Source: Nitrospirillum viridazoti | GTDB taxonomy: Bacteria > Pseudomonadota > Alphaproteobacteria > Azospirillales > Azospirillaceae | Reading direction: 5' to 3' (one strand) | Assembly (NCBI RefSeq): GCF_007827975.1 | Contig: NZ_VITT01000013.1 | Length of the DNA: 64,000 bases | In this document: piece after piece, positions 43,307 to 51,632 of the stretch | How positions within the stretch are numbered: position 1 is the stretch's first letter | Layout: each line of letters starts with the position of its first letter | Notes under the pieces: generated by a model | The model's database searches: none | The model's input: the letters and a program-made list of their open reading frames with translations, nothing else | Told to the model about the DNA's origin: nothing | Position numbers and translations under genes: made by a program

Positions 43307-43987
43307 ATGGCCGAGGGTAGTGGTGGGAACAAAGCCCCGCAGAACGGGGCGGGACAGGGTGTCTCCGGCGTGGTGCCGGGCGGCATGGGGGATTGCTGGG
43401 CCTGTGGCAAGCCGGTCTCCGGCCGGGCGCTGTTCTGCCACAACTGCGGCTCCATCCAGCCGCCGGCCGACCTGGACGCCTTCGCGCGCCTGAACCTGGA
43501 ACGCCGCTTCGATGTCGAGCGCGCGGTGCTGGACCGCCAGCACGCCGGCTTCACCCGCATTCTGGATCCGGAACGGCTGAAGTCGCGCGGACCCCAGGAA
43601 CGCGCCCTGGCCGACCGGCACCGTCAGGCGGTGGAACAGGCCTACGCCACCCTGCGCGATCCCGCGGCCCGCGCCCGCTATCTCCTGGACCTGGTGCGCC
43701 CGGACGGTGACCTGCCGGGCACGCCGGGCAAGGGGCCGGAGGACGCCGACATGGCCGACCTGGCGGCCCAGGTGGCGGAGCTGCACGCCGCCAACCCGGT
43801 GGATGAGGACCAGCTGGAGCAGGCGACCCTCGGCGTCATCGGCGCCATCGCCGGCACCCTGGTCGACCTGTCCGCCGCTTTCCACAATGACAACCTGGCG
43901 GCCGTGCCGGCACTGGCCGAGCGTCTGGCCCTGTGCCAGCAGCTGGGTGAGGCGCTGGGTGCCGTGACGCCGCCTGACGTGGATTGA
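43307..43987 (+). CDS. hscB: HscB-like J-domain cochaperone with zinc ribbon and altered HPD motif
   Basis: 226 aa from ATG 43307 (ATG 43265 also in frame). An N-terminal zinc ribbon (Cys30, 33, 44, 47) precedes a J-domain and the C-terminal three-helix IscU-binding domain, as in alphaproteobacterial and mitochondrial HscB. The J-domain aligns well (RILDPERLKSRGPQERAL, YATLRDPAARARYLLDL), but the HPD tripeptide needed to stimulate HscA ATPase reads Asp87-Pro88-Glu89. The gene is intact and no hscA is close. It may be a non-canonical scaffold protein, or a second functional HscB may exist elsewhere. Confidence 0.82.
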   Translation: MAEGSGGNKAPQNGAGQGVSGVVPGGMGDCWACGKPVSGRALFCHNCGSIQPPADLDAFARLNLERRFDVERAVLDRQHAGFTRILDPERLKSRGPQERALADRHRQAVEQAYATLRDPAARARYLLDLVRPDGDLPGTPGKGPEDADMADLAAQVAELHAANPVDEDQLEQATLGVIGAIAGTLVDLSAAFHNDNLAAVPALAERLALCQQLGEALGAVTPPDVD

Positions 43988-44092
43988 TTCCCCGGCCCCA
44001 TCGATCCCCATCCTTGATCATACCCCGCCCTCCGGCGCTATGTTCGGGGATGGGCGGCGCCTGGGCCGCTCGGCAGCCACCGGGTGCGGGGC

Positions 44093-44926
44093 ATGGACAA
44101 GACTTACACCGGCGTTTCCTCCTTTGACGGTGCCGCCCGGCGGCCGAGCCCCGCCGGGCCGTTCGACCGTCTGCGACGCCTGATCGCGCCGGAACGCGGC
44201 GACCGGGAGGATACGCAGCTGGCCGTGGCCTTGTGCTTCGTCGCCGGCATGACCAATGCCGGGGGTTTCCTGGCGGTGGGTCAGTACACCTCGCACATGT
44301 CGGGGGTGGTGTCGGGCCTGGCCGACAACCTGGTGCTGGGCGCCACGGGCATGGTTCTGATGGGGCTGGGCGCCCTGGGCGCCTTCCTGGCCGGTGCCGC
44401 CTGTTCCGCCATCCTGATCAATTGGGGCCGGCGCCGAGCCAACACCAGCCAGTACGCCTTGCCCCTGTCGCTGGAGGCCGCCCTGCTGCTGCTTTTCGGC
44501 GCGCTGGGCATGCTGCGCCCCGCCGTCCCCTATTTCCTGGACGTGGCCGTGCCCCTGCTGTGCTTCATCATGGGTCTGCAGAACGCCATCATCACCAAGA
44601 TATCCCGCGCCCGCATCCGCACCACCCACATGACGGGGATGGTGACGGATATCGGGATCGAACTGGGCAAGATGCTCTATTGGAACCGGCGGTCGCAGGA
44701 CGCTGTCAGGGCTGTCGGCCAGGATGGCGCCCGCGTCCAGGCTGACCTGGCCAAGCTGCGTCTGCTGAGCAGCCTGGTCGGGTCGTTCTTCGGCGGCGGT
44801 GTTCTCGGCGCCTTGGGCTTCAAGGTCATCGGCTTTTCCGTGACCGTGCCGCTGGCCCTGCTGCTCTTGCTGCTGGCCATCGTGCCGTTGATCGACGATC
44901 TGCGGCGCGCTCCCGCCCGGCGCTGA
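44093..44926 (+). CDS. DUF1275 (YoaK-like) membrane protein
   Basis: 277 aa from ATG 44093. Six predicted membrane helices. Family motifs: CFVAGMTNAGGFLAVGQYTS, HMSGVVSGLADNL, the FIMGLQNAIITKISRARIRT segment and THMTGMVTDIG. DUF1275 proteins are widespread and have no settled function. The N-terminal 40 residues are a polar extension. It runs convergent to the CocE-type hydrolase with a 4-bp gap. Confidence 0.9.
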   Translation: MDKTYTGVSSFDGAARRPSPAGPFDRLRRLIAPERGDREDTQLAVALCFVAGMTNAGGFLAVGQYTSHMSGVVSGLADNLVLGATGMVLMGLGALGAFLAGAACSAILINWGRRRANTSQYALPLSLEAALLLLFGALGMLRPAVPYFLDVAVPLLCFIMGLQNAIITKISRARIRTTHMTGMVTDIGIELGKMLYWNRRSQDAVRAVGQDGARVQADLAKLRLLSSLVGSFFGGGVLGALGFKVIGFSVTVPLALLLLLLAIVPLIDDLRRAPARR

Positions 44927-44930
44927 AGGC

Positions 44931-46943
44931 TCAGGGCGCGCCCACCCCCGGCATTACCCGCACCTCCAGCGCCGACGGGTAGTCGGGGCTGCGGTAGACG
45001 CGTTCGCGCGCGGCTTTGAAGTCCTCCGGCTTGGCGTTGGGGATGTCGACGAAGGTTTGCGGGTTGCGGTCCGTCAGCGGGAACCAGCTGCTCTGGATCT
45101 GCACCATGATGCGGTGGCCGCGGCGGAAGGTGTGGTTGACGTCGGCCAGGGCGTAGCGGATGGGCGTCACCTGGTCCGGCACCATGGGTTCCGGCTTTTC
45201 GAAGCTGTTGCGGAACTTGCCCCGCAGCGGGTCGCCGCGCACCAGCTGCTGATATCCGCCCAGATCGACCGACGGCGGCGGCACGTCGGCCTTGGGGTCC
45301 GTCGATCCCTCCGCCCCACCGGCTTGGCCGGGCGGCAGGCTCTGCGGATAGACGTCGATCAGCTTCACCACCCAGTCGCTGTCGGTGCCCGAGGTGGAGA
45401 CGAACAGCTTGGGCGACACCGGGCCGACGATGGTGACGTCGTTCTCCAGCGGGGCGGTCTGGTAGACCAGCACGTCGGGCCGGGTGGTGGCGAAGCGCTG
45501 GTCGGCCACCATGTACTCCTTGGGCACGTCGGTGGTGACATAGCCGACGTAGGGCACGGGATGGGCCGGGTCGCTGACGTATTCGTCGAATTTGGTCCCG
45601 TTCTTGGCCGCCGCCGGCGCTGTCCAGGCCAGGCCGCCGCCGGGCTGCAGGTACAGGGTGCGGGTCTGCGCCTGCTTGGGCGGCCAGGACGCGTATTGGC
45701 GCCAGACGTTGGTGCCCGTCTCGAACACCGTGGCCTTGGCCAGCTTGGCATCCGGCGCGCCCTTCAGGTGCTGTTCGAAGAAGGGGAAGAGGATGTTCCG
45801 GCGGTAGTAGTCGCCGGTGTCGGAGGCGAAGTCCACCGCGCCCAGCTTGCGGCCGTAGGACCGGGCCCAGCCGCCGTGCACCCACGGGCCGATCACCAGG
45901 TTGTTGGGCGTGCCGGGGTTCTGCGCCTCGATGGCGTTGTAGGTGGTGAAGGGGCCGTGCAGATCCTCCGCGTCGAACCAGCCGCCCACGGTCAGCACGG
46001 CAGCCTTGATGTTCTTCAGATGCGGGGCGATGGCGCGCGGCTTCCAGTAATCGTCGTAGGTGGGGTGGTCCACCATTTCGCGCCAGTTGATCCCGTCCTC
46101 CTTGCTGAACAGGTCGCTGATCTGCGCCAGGCTGCCCTTCCTCAGGTAGAAGTCATAGCCGTCGGTGGTGCCGAAATCATAGTCCGACCAGCCGCGCGGT
46201 TCCGTGGTCGGGTTCTTCTGTGGCTTGAACGCGGCGTAGAAGCTGAAGTTGGCCGCCAGCATGTAGGCGCCGCCGTGGTAGGCGTCGTCGCCCATGTACA
46301 GGTCGGTCACCGGCGCCTGGGGGGAGGCGGCCTTGATTGCCGGATGGCTGTCGATGATGCTGGCGGAGGTGAAGAAGCCCGGGTAGCTGATGCCCCAGAT
46401 CCCGACCTTGCCGTTGTTGCCGGGCACGTTCTTCAGCAGCCAGTCCACGCTGTCGTGCATGTCGCTGCTGTCGTCGGTGTCCGTCTTGGACTTCTTGACG
46501 TCGATGTGCGGGCGCATTTCCACCCAGCTGGCGCCGGACATGAAACGGCCGCGCACATCCTGGAAGACGAAGATGTAGCCGGACTTGTCGAAGTCCGGTG
46601 CCGGGCCCAGCTGCTTGGGATAGGCCTCGCTGCCGTACCACAGCTCCCTGCCCACCCGGGCGCCGACACCATAGGGCGTGCGCACCATCAGGAAGGGATA
46701 GGTCTTGGACTGGTCCTTGGGCACGTAGACGACGGTGAACAGCTCCACGCCGTCGCGCATGGGAACGCGGTACTCGTACTTGGTGTAGTGTTCCGACACG
46801 CTGTAGGGCTTGTCCTGCCCCTGTTGCGTCGCCCCCTGGGCCGCCCCTTGGGCCAGGGCCACCGGTGCCGTCATCGACCCCGCCAGCGTCAACGCCAAAC
46901 CCAAGGCGGCCACCGCGCGTGCCGCGCCCTTGCCCATCGTCAT
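44931..46943 (-). CDS. Exported CocE/NonD-family hydrolase (X-Pro dipeptidyl-peptidase-like)
   Basis: 670 aa from ATG 46943 (MTMGKGAARAVAALGLAL, signal peptide cleaved near ALAQG); starts further upstream fall in a tandem repeat. The alpha/beta hydrolase domain carries Ser in IWGISYPGFF, with His in PWVHGGW, and the C-terminal galactose-binding-like jelly roll (KLFVSTSGTDSDWVVKLIDV) is typical of S15/CocE enzymes. Such proteins cleave acyl bonds in peptides or beta-lactam-like amides; the exact substrate is unknown. Likely periplasmic. Confidence 0.9.
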   Translation of the reverse strand: MTMGKGAARAVAALGLALTLAGSMTAPVALAQGAAQGATQQGQDKPYSVSEHYTKYEYRVPMRDGVELFTVVYVPKDQSKTYPFLMVRTPYGVGARVGRELWYGSEAYPKQLGPAPDFDKSGYIFVFQDVRGRFMSGASWVEMRPHIDVKKSKTDTDDSSDMHDSVDWLLKNVPGNNGKVGIWGISYPGFFTSASIIDSHPAIKAASPQAPVTDLYMGDDAYHGGAYMLAANFSFYAAFKPQKNPTTEPRGWSDYDFGTTDGYDFYLRKGSLAQISDLFSKEDGINWREMVDHPTYDDYWKPRAIAPHLKNIKAAVLTVGGWFDAEDLHGPFTTYNAIEAQNPGTPNNLVIGPWVHGGWARSYGRKLGAVDFASDTGDYYRRNILFPFFEQHLKGAPDAKLAKATVFETGTNVWRQYASWPPKQAQTRTLYLQPGGGLAWTAPAAAKNGTKFDEYVSDPAHPVPYVGYVTTDVPKEYMVADQRFATTRPDVLVYQTAPLENDVTIVGPVSPKLFVSTSGTDSDWVVKLIDVYPQSLPPGQAGGAEGSTDPKADVPPPSVDLGGYQQLVRGDPLRGKFRNSFEKPEPMVPDQVTPIRYALADVNHTFRRGHRIMVQIQSSWFPLTDRNPQTFVDIPNAKPEDFKAARERVYRSPDYPSALEVRVMPGVGAP

Positions 46944-46953
46944 GCCATTCCCC

Positions 46954-46987
46954 ATCCAGCCAAATCCCATATCCAGCCAAATCCCAT
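46954..46987. repeat. Two tandem copies of a 17-bp unit
   Basis: ATCCAGCCAAATCCCAT is repeated exactly at 46954-46970 and 46971-46987, directly upstream of the hydrolase start (minus strand). Each copy contains an ATG on the minus strand. It looks like a recent slippage duplication in the 5' leader. Confidence 0.9.
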
Positions 46988-47068
46988 TGCGGGCGATCTG
47001 TCGCCCGAACCGTTTGGCCGTCAAGCTAAGCCATTACGGATCCTGGCGGAAGCGGGGATTGGGATGGG

Positions 47069-47746
47069 TCAGGAACAGCCGTCGGCCGTCTCCGGCGCCT
47101 CGCTGTCGGCGGGGCGGGGAATGTGCAGTTCGGTTGCCAGGGCGGCGTCGCTGCTGCAATAGGGCTTCTTGGTCTGCCAGTTGCGGATGCGGCGGAAGGT
47201 GTCGGCGGTGGTGCCCACCGGGTTGTCGTCCTGGGCGTTGGCGGTCAGCTGATAGACGGCGATGGTGGTGGGAGCCGGGTCGGGGACGGAGTCCCCTATC
47301 TTGCGGGTGGCGATCAGCAGCAAGGTCTGCGGCTTGCCCTCTACCGTGCCGTGGGCGAAGACGACGGAGCGCACGGCGTCCTCCCCGGTGTGCGGGCTGT
47401 CGCGGACGATTTCCGCCACGCCGGGCGGTGTCTCCGCCTCGACCGACACCAGGTTCCAGCCGTGGCGGTCGCCGCCGGCCGGTTTCATCATCACCATGTA
47501 GGTGGCGTGGCCCCAAGCGTTGCCGTTATCGCGCCAGGCGCGGATGACGATGGCCGTCCGTCCGTCCGGGGCGAAATTGTCCAGGGTGTTGACGCCGTAC
47601 TCAAGGGCGATGGGATTCAGGTTGGTGATGCCCTGGGGACCATCGCCCGGTGCCGCTTTTGCACCCTGGGGCTTGGCCGCGACGGCGGGCTGAGCCGCCA
47701 GGGCGAGGGCCAGGAACGATGGCAACAGCCAGCGAAGGGACGGCAT
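47069..47746 (-). CDS. Exported hypothetical protein
   Basis: 225 aa from ATG 47746 (MPSLRWLLPSFLALALAAQP, signal peptide cleaved after AVAA); ATG 47767 is an alternative. The mature part is beta-rich, with NLNPIALEYGVNTLDNFA, TAIVIRAWRDNGNAWGHATYM and a C-terminal pair of cysteines (KPYCSS and the final DGCS) that could form a disulfide. Several homologue-like features suggest a periplasmic carbohydrate- or peptide-binding role, but I recognise no family. Confidence 0.6.
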   Translation of the reverse strand: MPSLRWLLPSFLALALAAQPAVAAKPQGAKAAPGDGPQGITNLNPIALEYGVNTLDNFAPDGRTAIVIRAWRDNGNAWGHATYMVMMKPAGGDRHGWNLVSVEAETPPGVAEIVRDSPHTGEDAVRSVVFAHGTVEGKPQTLLLIATRKIGDSVPDPAPTTIAVYQLTANAQDDNPVGTTADTFRRIRNWQTKKPYCSSDAALATELHIPRPADSEAPETADGCS

Positions 47747-47992
47747 GGGGCGGGCCTTGTCTGTCATGGGTGAGCCATGGGTGACGATTTCCGACCTTCA
47801 TACAGCGCCGTCCGTGTCGGTTCCATGACGCGTCCCGTCGCGGGCGCCCCACTGGCGGCCGGCATGCGTGACGCCATCTTTACAAGTGGCCCGCCGCCCT
47901 CTACCAAAGCAGGCTGATCCGGGCGGCGTCCGGGGCGCCCGCCGGTGATGATCCATTTATTGGCCAACCCCTATCAGAGTGATCCAGATCCC

Positions 47993-48307
47993 ATGCCCAA
48001 GATGACGTTCGTTGAGACCGATGGAACCCGCCGCGAGGTGGATGCCCCGCTGGGCCTGTCGATCCTGGAGGTCGCGCGTCGGCACAACATCGATCTGGAA
48101 GGCGCCTGCGAGGGTTCGCTGGCTTGCTCCACCTGCCACGTCGTCGTGGCGCCGGAATGGTACGACCTGCTGCCGGATGCCAAGGAAGATGAGGAGGACA
48201 TGCTGGACCTGGCGTTCGGCCTGACCAAGACCTCGCGCCTGGGCTGCCAGATCCGCATCTCCGAAGAGCTGGACGGCCTGGTCGTGCAGCTGCCGGGCGC
48301 CAAGTAA
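47993..48307 (+). CDS. fdx: ISC-type [2Fe-2S] ferredoxin (adrenodoxin-like)
   Basis: 104 aa from ATG 47993. Cluster ligands Cys39, Cys45, Cys48 and Cys85 follow the C-x5-C-x2-C-x36-C spacing of vertebrate-type ferredoxins (GACEGSLACSTCHV, LGCQIRI). These ferredoxins feed electrons to Fe-S assembly. The acidic stretch DAKEDEEDMLDLA is the usual partner-binding helix. It is a separate gene, apart from the desulfurase and HscB 4 kb away, which hints at a dispersed ISC pathway; mnmA follows about 110 bp downstream. Confidence 0.93.
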   Translation: MPKMTFVETDGTRREVDAPLGLSILEVARRHNIDLEGACEGSLACSTCHVVVAPEWYDLLPDAKEDEEDMLDLAFGLTKTSRLGCQIRISEELDGLVVQLPGAK

Positions 48308-48419
48308 GCCGGCGCAGCGCCGCTTTCGTCCCTGATCGCCAAACGCACAGGCCGGCCTTGCGGGAATGACCGCCAGGCCGCGCTTGCGCTTTGGCGCATC
48401 TTGGCCCATATGCGGGCCC

Positions 48420-49568
48420 ATGAATTCCCTAGGCTTCGATAAGGCACCGGCCGACACCCGCGTGGTGGTCGCCATGTCCGGCGGGGTGGACAGCTCGGTC
48501 ACCGCGGCCCTCCTGAAGGAGGAGGGCTACGACGTGGTGGGCGTCACCCTGCAGCTGTACGACCACGGCATGGCCGTGGGGCGCAAGGGCGCCTGCTGCG
48601 CCGGCCAGGACATCTACGACGCTTCCCGCGTGGCCGAGACCATCGGCATCCCCCATTACGTCCTGGACTACGAATCCCGCTTCTCCGACGCGGTGATGCA
48701 GGATTTCGCCGACAGCTACCTGCGCGGCGAGACACCCATCCCCTGCGTGCGCTGCAACCAGCGGGTCAAGTTCCGTGACCTGCTGGACCAGGCGCGCGAT
48801 CTGGGGGCGGAGGCGCTGGCCACCGGGCACTACGTGCGCCGGGTGCAGGGCGCCAACGGGGCGGAACTGCACCGCGCCGCCGATCCGTCCAAGGACCAGA
48901 GCTACTTCCTGTTCGCCACCACCCAGGCGCAGCTGGATTTCCTGCGCTTCCCCCTGGGCGGCATGCCCAAGACGGAAACCCGGGCGCTGGCCGACCGCTA
49001 CAACCTGCCGGTGGCCGACAAGCCCGACAGCCAGGACATCTGCTTCGTCCCCAACGGCTCCTACGCCGCGGTGGTGAACCGCCTGCGTCCCGGCGCCGTC
49101 ACGCCGGGCGACATCGTGCATGTCGACGGCCGTGTGCTGGGCCGGCATGACGGCGTCATCAACTACACCGTGGGCCAGCGCAAGGGCTTAGGCTTGGGCG
49201 GCAATGCCACCCTGGCGGCGGAGCCCGGCGGCGACACCGATCCGCTGTACGTCGTGCGCGTGGACGCCGCCAGCGCCCAGGTGGTGGTGGGCCCGCGTGC
49301 GGCCCTGGCCCGGACCCGTGTGACCGTGCGCGAGGTCAACTGGCTGGGCGGCGGCGCTCCTGCCGATGGGCTGCCTGTCACGGTCAAGCTGCGCTCTGCC
49401 CAGCCGGCCCTGTCGGCCCGTCTGTTCCTGGATGGTGAGGGGATCGCCCCTGCGGGCGCCATCGTGGACCTGGACCAGCCCCAGTTCGGCGTCGCCCCCG
49501 GCCAGGCGGCCGTCTTCTACCAGGGCGACCGCGTCCTGGGTGGTGGCTGGATCGTCGGGGCCGCCTAG
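48420..49568 (+). CDS. mnmA: tRNA-specific 2-thiouridylase MnmA
   Basis: 382 aa from ATG 48420. Installs the 2-thio group on U34 of tRNA-Lys, -Glu and -Gln, using ATP and sulfur relayed from a cysteine desulfurase. The PP-loop is SGGVDSS (residues 20-26). Active-site cysteines are Cys109 (PCVRCN) and Cys208 (QDICFV). The C-terminal beta-barrel includes INYTVGQRKGLGLGG. Length is normal. It lies 112 bp after fdx and shares its sulfur theme. Confidence 0.96.
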   Translation: MNSLGFDKAPADTRVVVAMSGGVDSSVTAALLKEEGYDVVGVTLQLYDHGMAVGRKGACCAGQDIYDASRVAETIGIPHYVLDYESRFSDAVMQDFADSYLRGETPIPCVRCNQRVKFRDLLDQARDLGAEALATGHYVRRVQGANGAELHRAADPSKDQSYFLFATTQAQLDFLRFPLGGMPKTETRALADRYNLPVADKPDSQDICFVPNGSYAAVVNRLRPGAVTPGDIVHVDGRVLGRHDGVINYTVGQRKGLGLGGNATLAAEPGGDTDPLYVVRVDAASAQVVVGPRAALARTRVTVREVNWLGGGAPADGLPVTVKLRSAQPALSARLFLDGEGIAPAGAIVDLDQPQFGVAPGQAAVFYQGDRVLGGGWIVGAA

Positions 49569-49578
49569 CATAAGGTGG

Positions 49579-49607
49579 GGGCTTCCCTCATTTCGGAGCG
49601 GAAGCCC
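49579..49607 (+). promoter_or_regulatory. Hairpin covering the ribosome-binding region of the methyltransferase
   Basis: GGGCTTCC (49579-49586) pairs with GGAAGCCC (49600-49607), ending 2 bp before the ATG at 49609. The GGAG in its 13-nt loop (49595-49598) is the likely ribosome-binding site, so the structure could modulate translation or simply end mnmA; there is no T-run. Confidence 0.35.
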
Positions 49608-49608
49608 A

Positions 49609-50469
49609 ATGCACCCTGGACGCCCCAGCCGCACCGCCCTTGCCGTCGCCGGTTTGCGGGCGGCGCACCAGATCATGGACGGGCCGGTGGTTTTCGACGA
49701 TCCGGTCGCCCTGCCCATCCTGGGGCCGGGTGCCGAGGCGCGCATCCGCTCGGATGAGGCGCGGCTGCGCACGCCCACCGTGCGCTTCCTGCGCGCTTCC
49801 GTCGTGGCCCGCAGCCGGTTCGCCGAGGACACGCTGGCCACCGCCATCGCTGATGGCGTGCGGCAGTACGTGGTGTTGGGCGCCGGCCTCGACACCTTCG
49901 CCTACCGCAATCCCTATGCTGATTTGCGGGTGTTCGAGGTTGATCACCCGGCGACGCAGGCGTGGAAACGGGACACGCTGGCGACGGCGGGCATCCTGCC
50001 GCCATCCAGCGTCGCCTATGCCGGCGTGGATTTCGAGCGTGACACCTTGGCGGAGGGGCTGGCCCGTGCCGGCTTTGACCGGAGTCGGCCGGCTTTCGTC
50101 GCTTGGCTGGGGGTGGCCATCTATCTCACGCGCGATGCCATCCTGGACACGCTGCGCGCCATCGCGGCCCTCCCCATCGGCAGCGCCATCGTTTTCGACT
50201 ACAGCCTGCCGCCGGACACCCTGAGCGAAGGACAGCGCGCCGCCTTTCAGGCCATGGCGGACCGCGCGGCGGCGGAGGGCGAGCCGTGGCGAAGCTTCTT
50301 CACCCCCGATGCGCTGGCGGCCGACCTGCGTGGGCTCGGCTTCGGCGTGCTGGAGGATGTGGGGCCGGTCGAGTTGAATCCCCGCTATTTCGCGGGCCGC
50401 ACCGATGGTTTGGTCCTGGGTGGCATCAGCCGCCTGATGCACGCCGCCGTTACCAGGCCGCCGCCGTAA
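49609..50469 (+). CDS. Class I SAM-dependent methyltransferase (LCMT/TIGR00027-like)
   Basis: 286 aa from ATG 49609. Motifs of the leucine carboxyl methyltransferase-like group: SRTALAVAGLRAAH, QYVVLGAGLDTFAYR (SAM glycine loop), VFEVDHPATQAWKR and a FVAWLGVAIYLTRDAI segment. Members of this family are proposed O-methyltransferases with mostly unknown substrates. It lies 40 bp after mnmA on the same strand. Confidence 0.88.
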   Translation: MHPGRPSRTALAVAGLRAAHQIMDGPVVFDDPVALPILGPGAEARIRSDEARLRTPTVRFLRASVVARSRFAEDTLATAIADGVRQYVVLGAGLDTFAYRNPYADLRVFEVDHPATQAWKRDTLATAGILPPSSVAYAGVDFERDTLAEGLARAGFDRSRPAFVAWLGVAIYLTRDAILDTLRAIAALPIGSAIVFDYSLPPDTLSEGQRAAFQAMADRAAAEGEPWRSFFTPDALAADLRGLGFGVLEDVGPVELNPRYFAGRTDGLVLGGISRLMHAAVTRPPP

Positions 50470-50680
50470 CCGCTCTGGACCGACGTCGCGGCCTTCGGCG
50501 CGGGCGGTCGCCTTCGCCTGGTTCTGGAGAACGGATCCGCTTAGGCCGGAGGGCAAGGCCCCCTAGCCGGACGGCGCACGCATAAGGGGGTATCGCCAGC
50601 GGTTTTGCCCGCGCGTAGTCTGGCCTCACCACATTCGGCATGCGGAACAAGGGCTTGCCGACACCTTGGGGAGGATGAGG

Positions 50681-51202
50681 ATGCTGCGTACCGTCGCGAT
50701 CACGTGCCTGGCGGCTCTGGCCCTGGTGGGGTGCTCCATGCCCACGCCGGTGTCCAATGTCTCGGCGGAGGACCTGGCCGGCACGGGATGGGAACTGCAG
50801 CATTGGCAGCAGCGCAACGGCGGCGCCTATCCTCTCATGCCCGGCGGCAACGGCGGGCCGATCAGCATACGCTTCAGCCGCGATGGGGCGGCCAACATCC
50901 TGTCGGGCAGCGCCGGCTGCAACCGCTATCGCGGCGGTTATACCTTGGGTGGGGGGTATCTGCAGGTGCTGCCGGCCGCCACCACCCGCATGGCCTGCCT
51001 GTCGCCGGAACGCGCCAAGCTGGAGCAGGACTACCTGAACGTCCTGGCCAACGCCACCACCCTGACCCGCGAGCGTGATCCCGGGCGCGACCTGGATACC
51101 CTGACGTTGGCCAGCAGCGAGGGCGACGAGCTGCTGTTCGTGCGGGTCCTGGGTGGCGAGGCGCCGGAACCGGGGGCGGTCGGCAACACCGTGGGTCAGT
51201 AA
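50681..51202 (+). CDS. META-domain (HslJ-like) lipoprotein
   Basis: 173 aa from ATG 50681, with GGGGAGGA upstream (ATG 50675 also possible). The lipobox is LVGC (Cys18). The mature protein carries a META domain: GTGWELQHW, ISIRFSRDGAANILSGSAGCNRYRGGY and the MACLSPER Cys that usually pairs with the first Cys. HslJ-like proteins are envelope proteins linked to heat or antibiotic tolerance in other bacteria. Preceded by about 210 bp without genes. Confidence 0.85.
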   Translation: MLRTVAITCLAALALVGCSMPTPVSNVSAEDLAGTGWELQHWQQRNGGAYPLMPGGNGGPISIRFSRDGAANILSGSAGCNRYRGGYTLGGGYLQVLPAATTRMACLSPERAKLEQDYLNVLANATTLTRERDPGRDLDTLTLASSEGDELLFVRVLGGEAPEPGAVGNTVGQ

Positions 51203-51230
51203 GCGCTGTCGGGATGGTTCGGAAACAACA

Positions 51231-51265
51231 AACCCCTGGGGTCCGTGCAGGTCGCCCCAGGGGTT
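51231..51265 (-). terminator. Terminator of the tRNA gene
   Basis: Perfect 11-bp arms at 51231-51241 and 51255-51265 with a 13-nt loop. On the minus strand it is followed by TTGTTGTTT, giving an intrinsic terminator 38 nt past the tRNA 3' end. Confidence 0.8.
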
Positions 51266-51302
51266 CGTGTAAGCGGCCGGTGCGGGTTAGACACCACCGA
51301 AT

Positions 51303-51377
51303 TGGTAGCAGCGGAGGGATTTGAACCCCCGACCAAGGGATTATGATTCCCCTGCTCTACCACTGAGCTACGCTGCC
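51303..51377 (-). tRNA. tRNA with CAU anticodon, elongator tRNA-Met-like
   Basis: 75 nt folding into a full cloverleaf: 7-bp acceptor GGCAGCG/CGCTGCT with one G-U, 4-bp D stem, anticodon loop ATCATAA with CAT at 51343-51345, 5-nt variable loop, T arm GGGGG-TTCAAAT-CCCTC, discriminator A and encoded CCA. It lacks the three G-C pairs of initiator tRNA. The similar tRNA-Ile2, whose C34 is lysidine-modified, cannot be ruled out without comparison. Confidence 0.93.
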
Positions 51378-51417
51378 ATAAACCGCCGCCGGACGGGCCG
51401 GCGTTGGTGAGGGCCGT

Positions 51418-51447
51418 CATGTAGGACACCTGACCCGGCGCTGTCAA
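51418..51447 (-). promoter_or_regulatory. Sigma-70-type promoter of the tRNA gene
   Basis: On the minus strand, TTGACA (51447-51442) and TACATG (51423-51418) are separated by 18 bp, about 40 bp upstream of the mature tRNA 5' end. The -35 is a perfect consensus; the -10 is weaker. Confidence 0.6.
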
Positions 51448-51632
51448 GGCCCTCGCCAAAGCCACGGCGCATTTTTCGGCATGGGTCCGATGCGCCGTCC
51501 GACGCGGCCCTAATCGGGCGCCGATCCCTGCCGCGCGGGGCGATCGGTGCGGCGAAGAACAGGTGGCGGGGCGATGATACCACCGATACAGTCACGGCCG
51601 CATCCTATCCGCCTGGACGCCGCCAGACCCGC

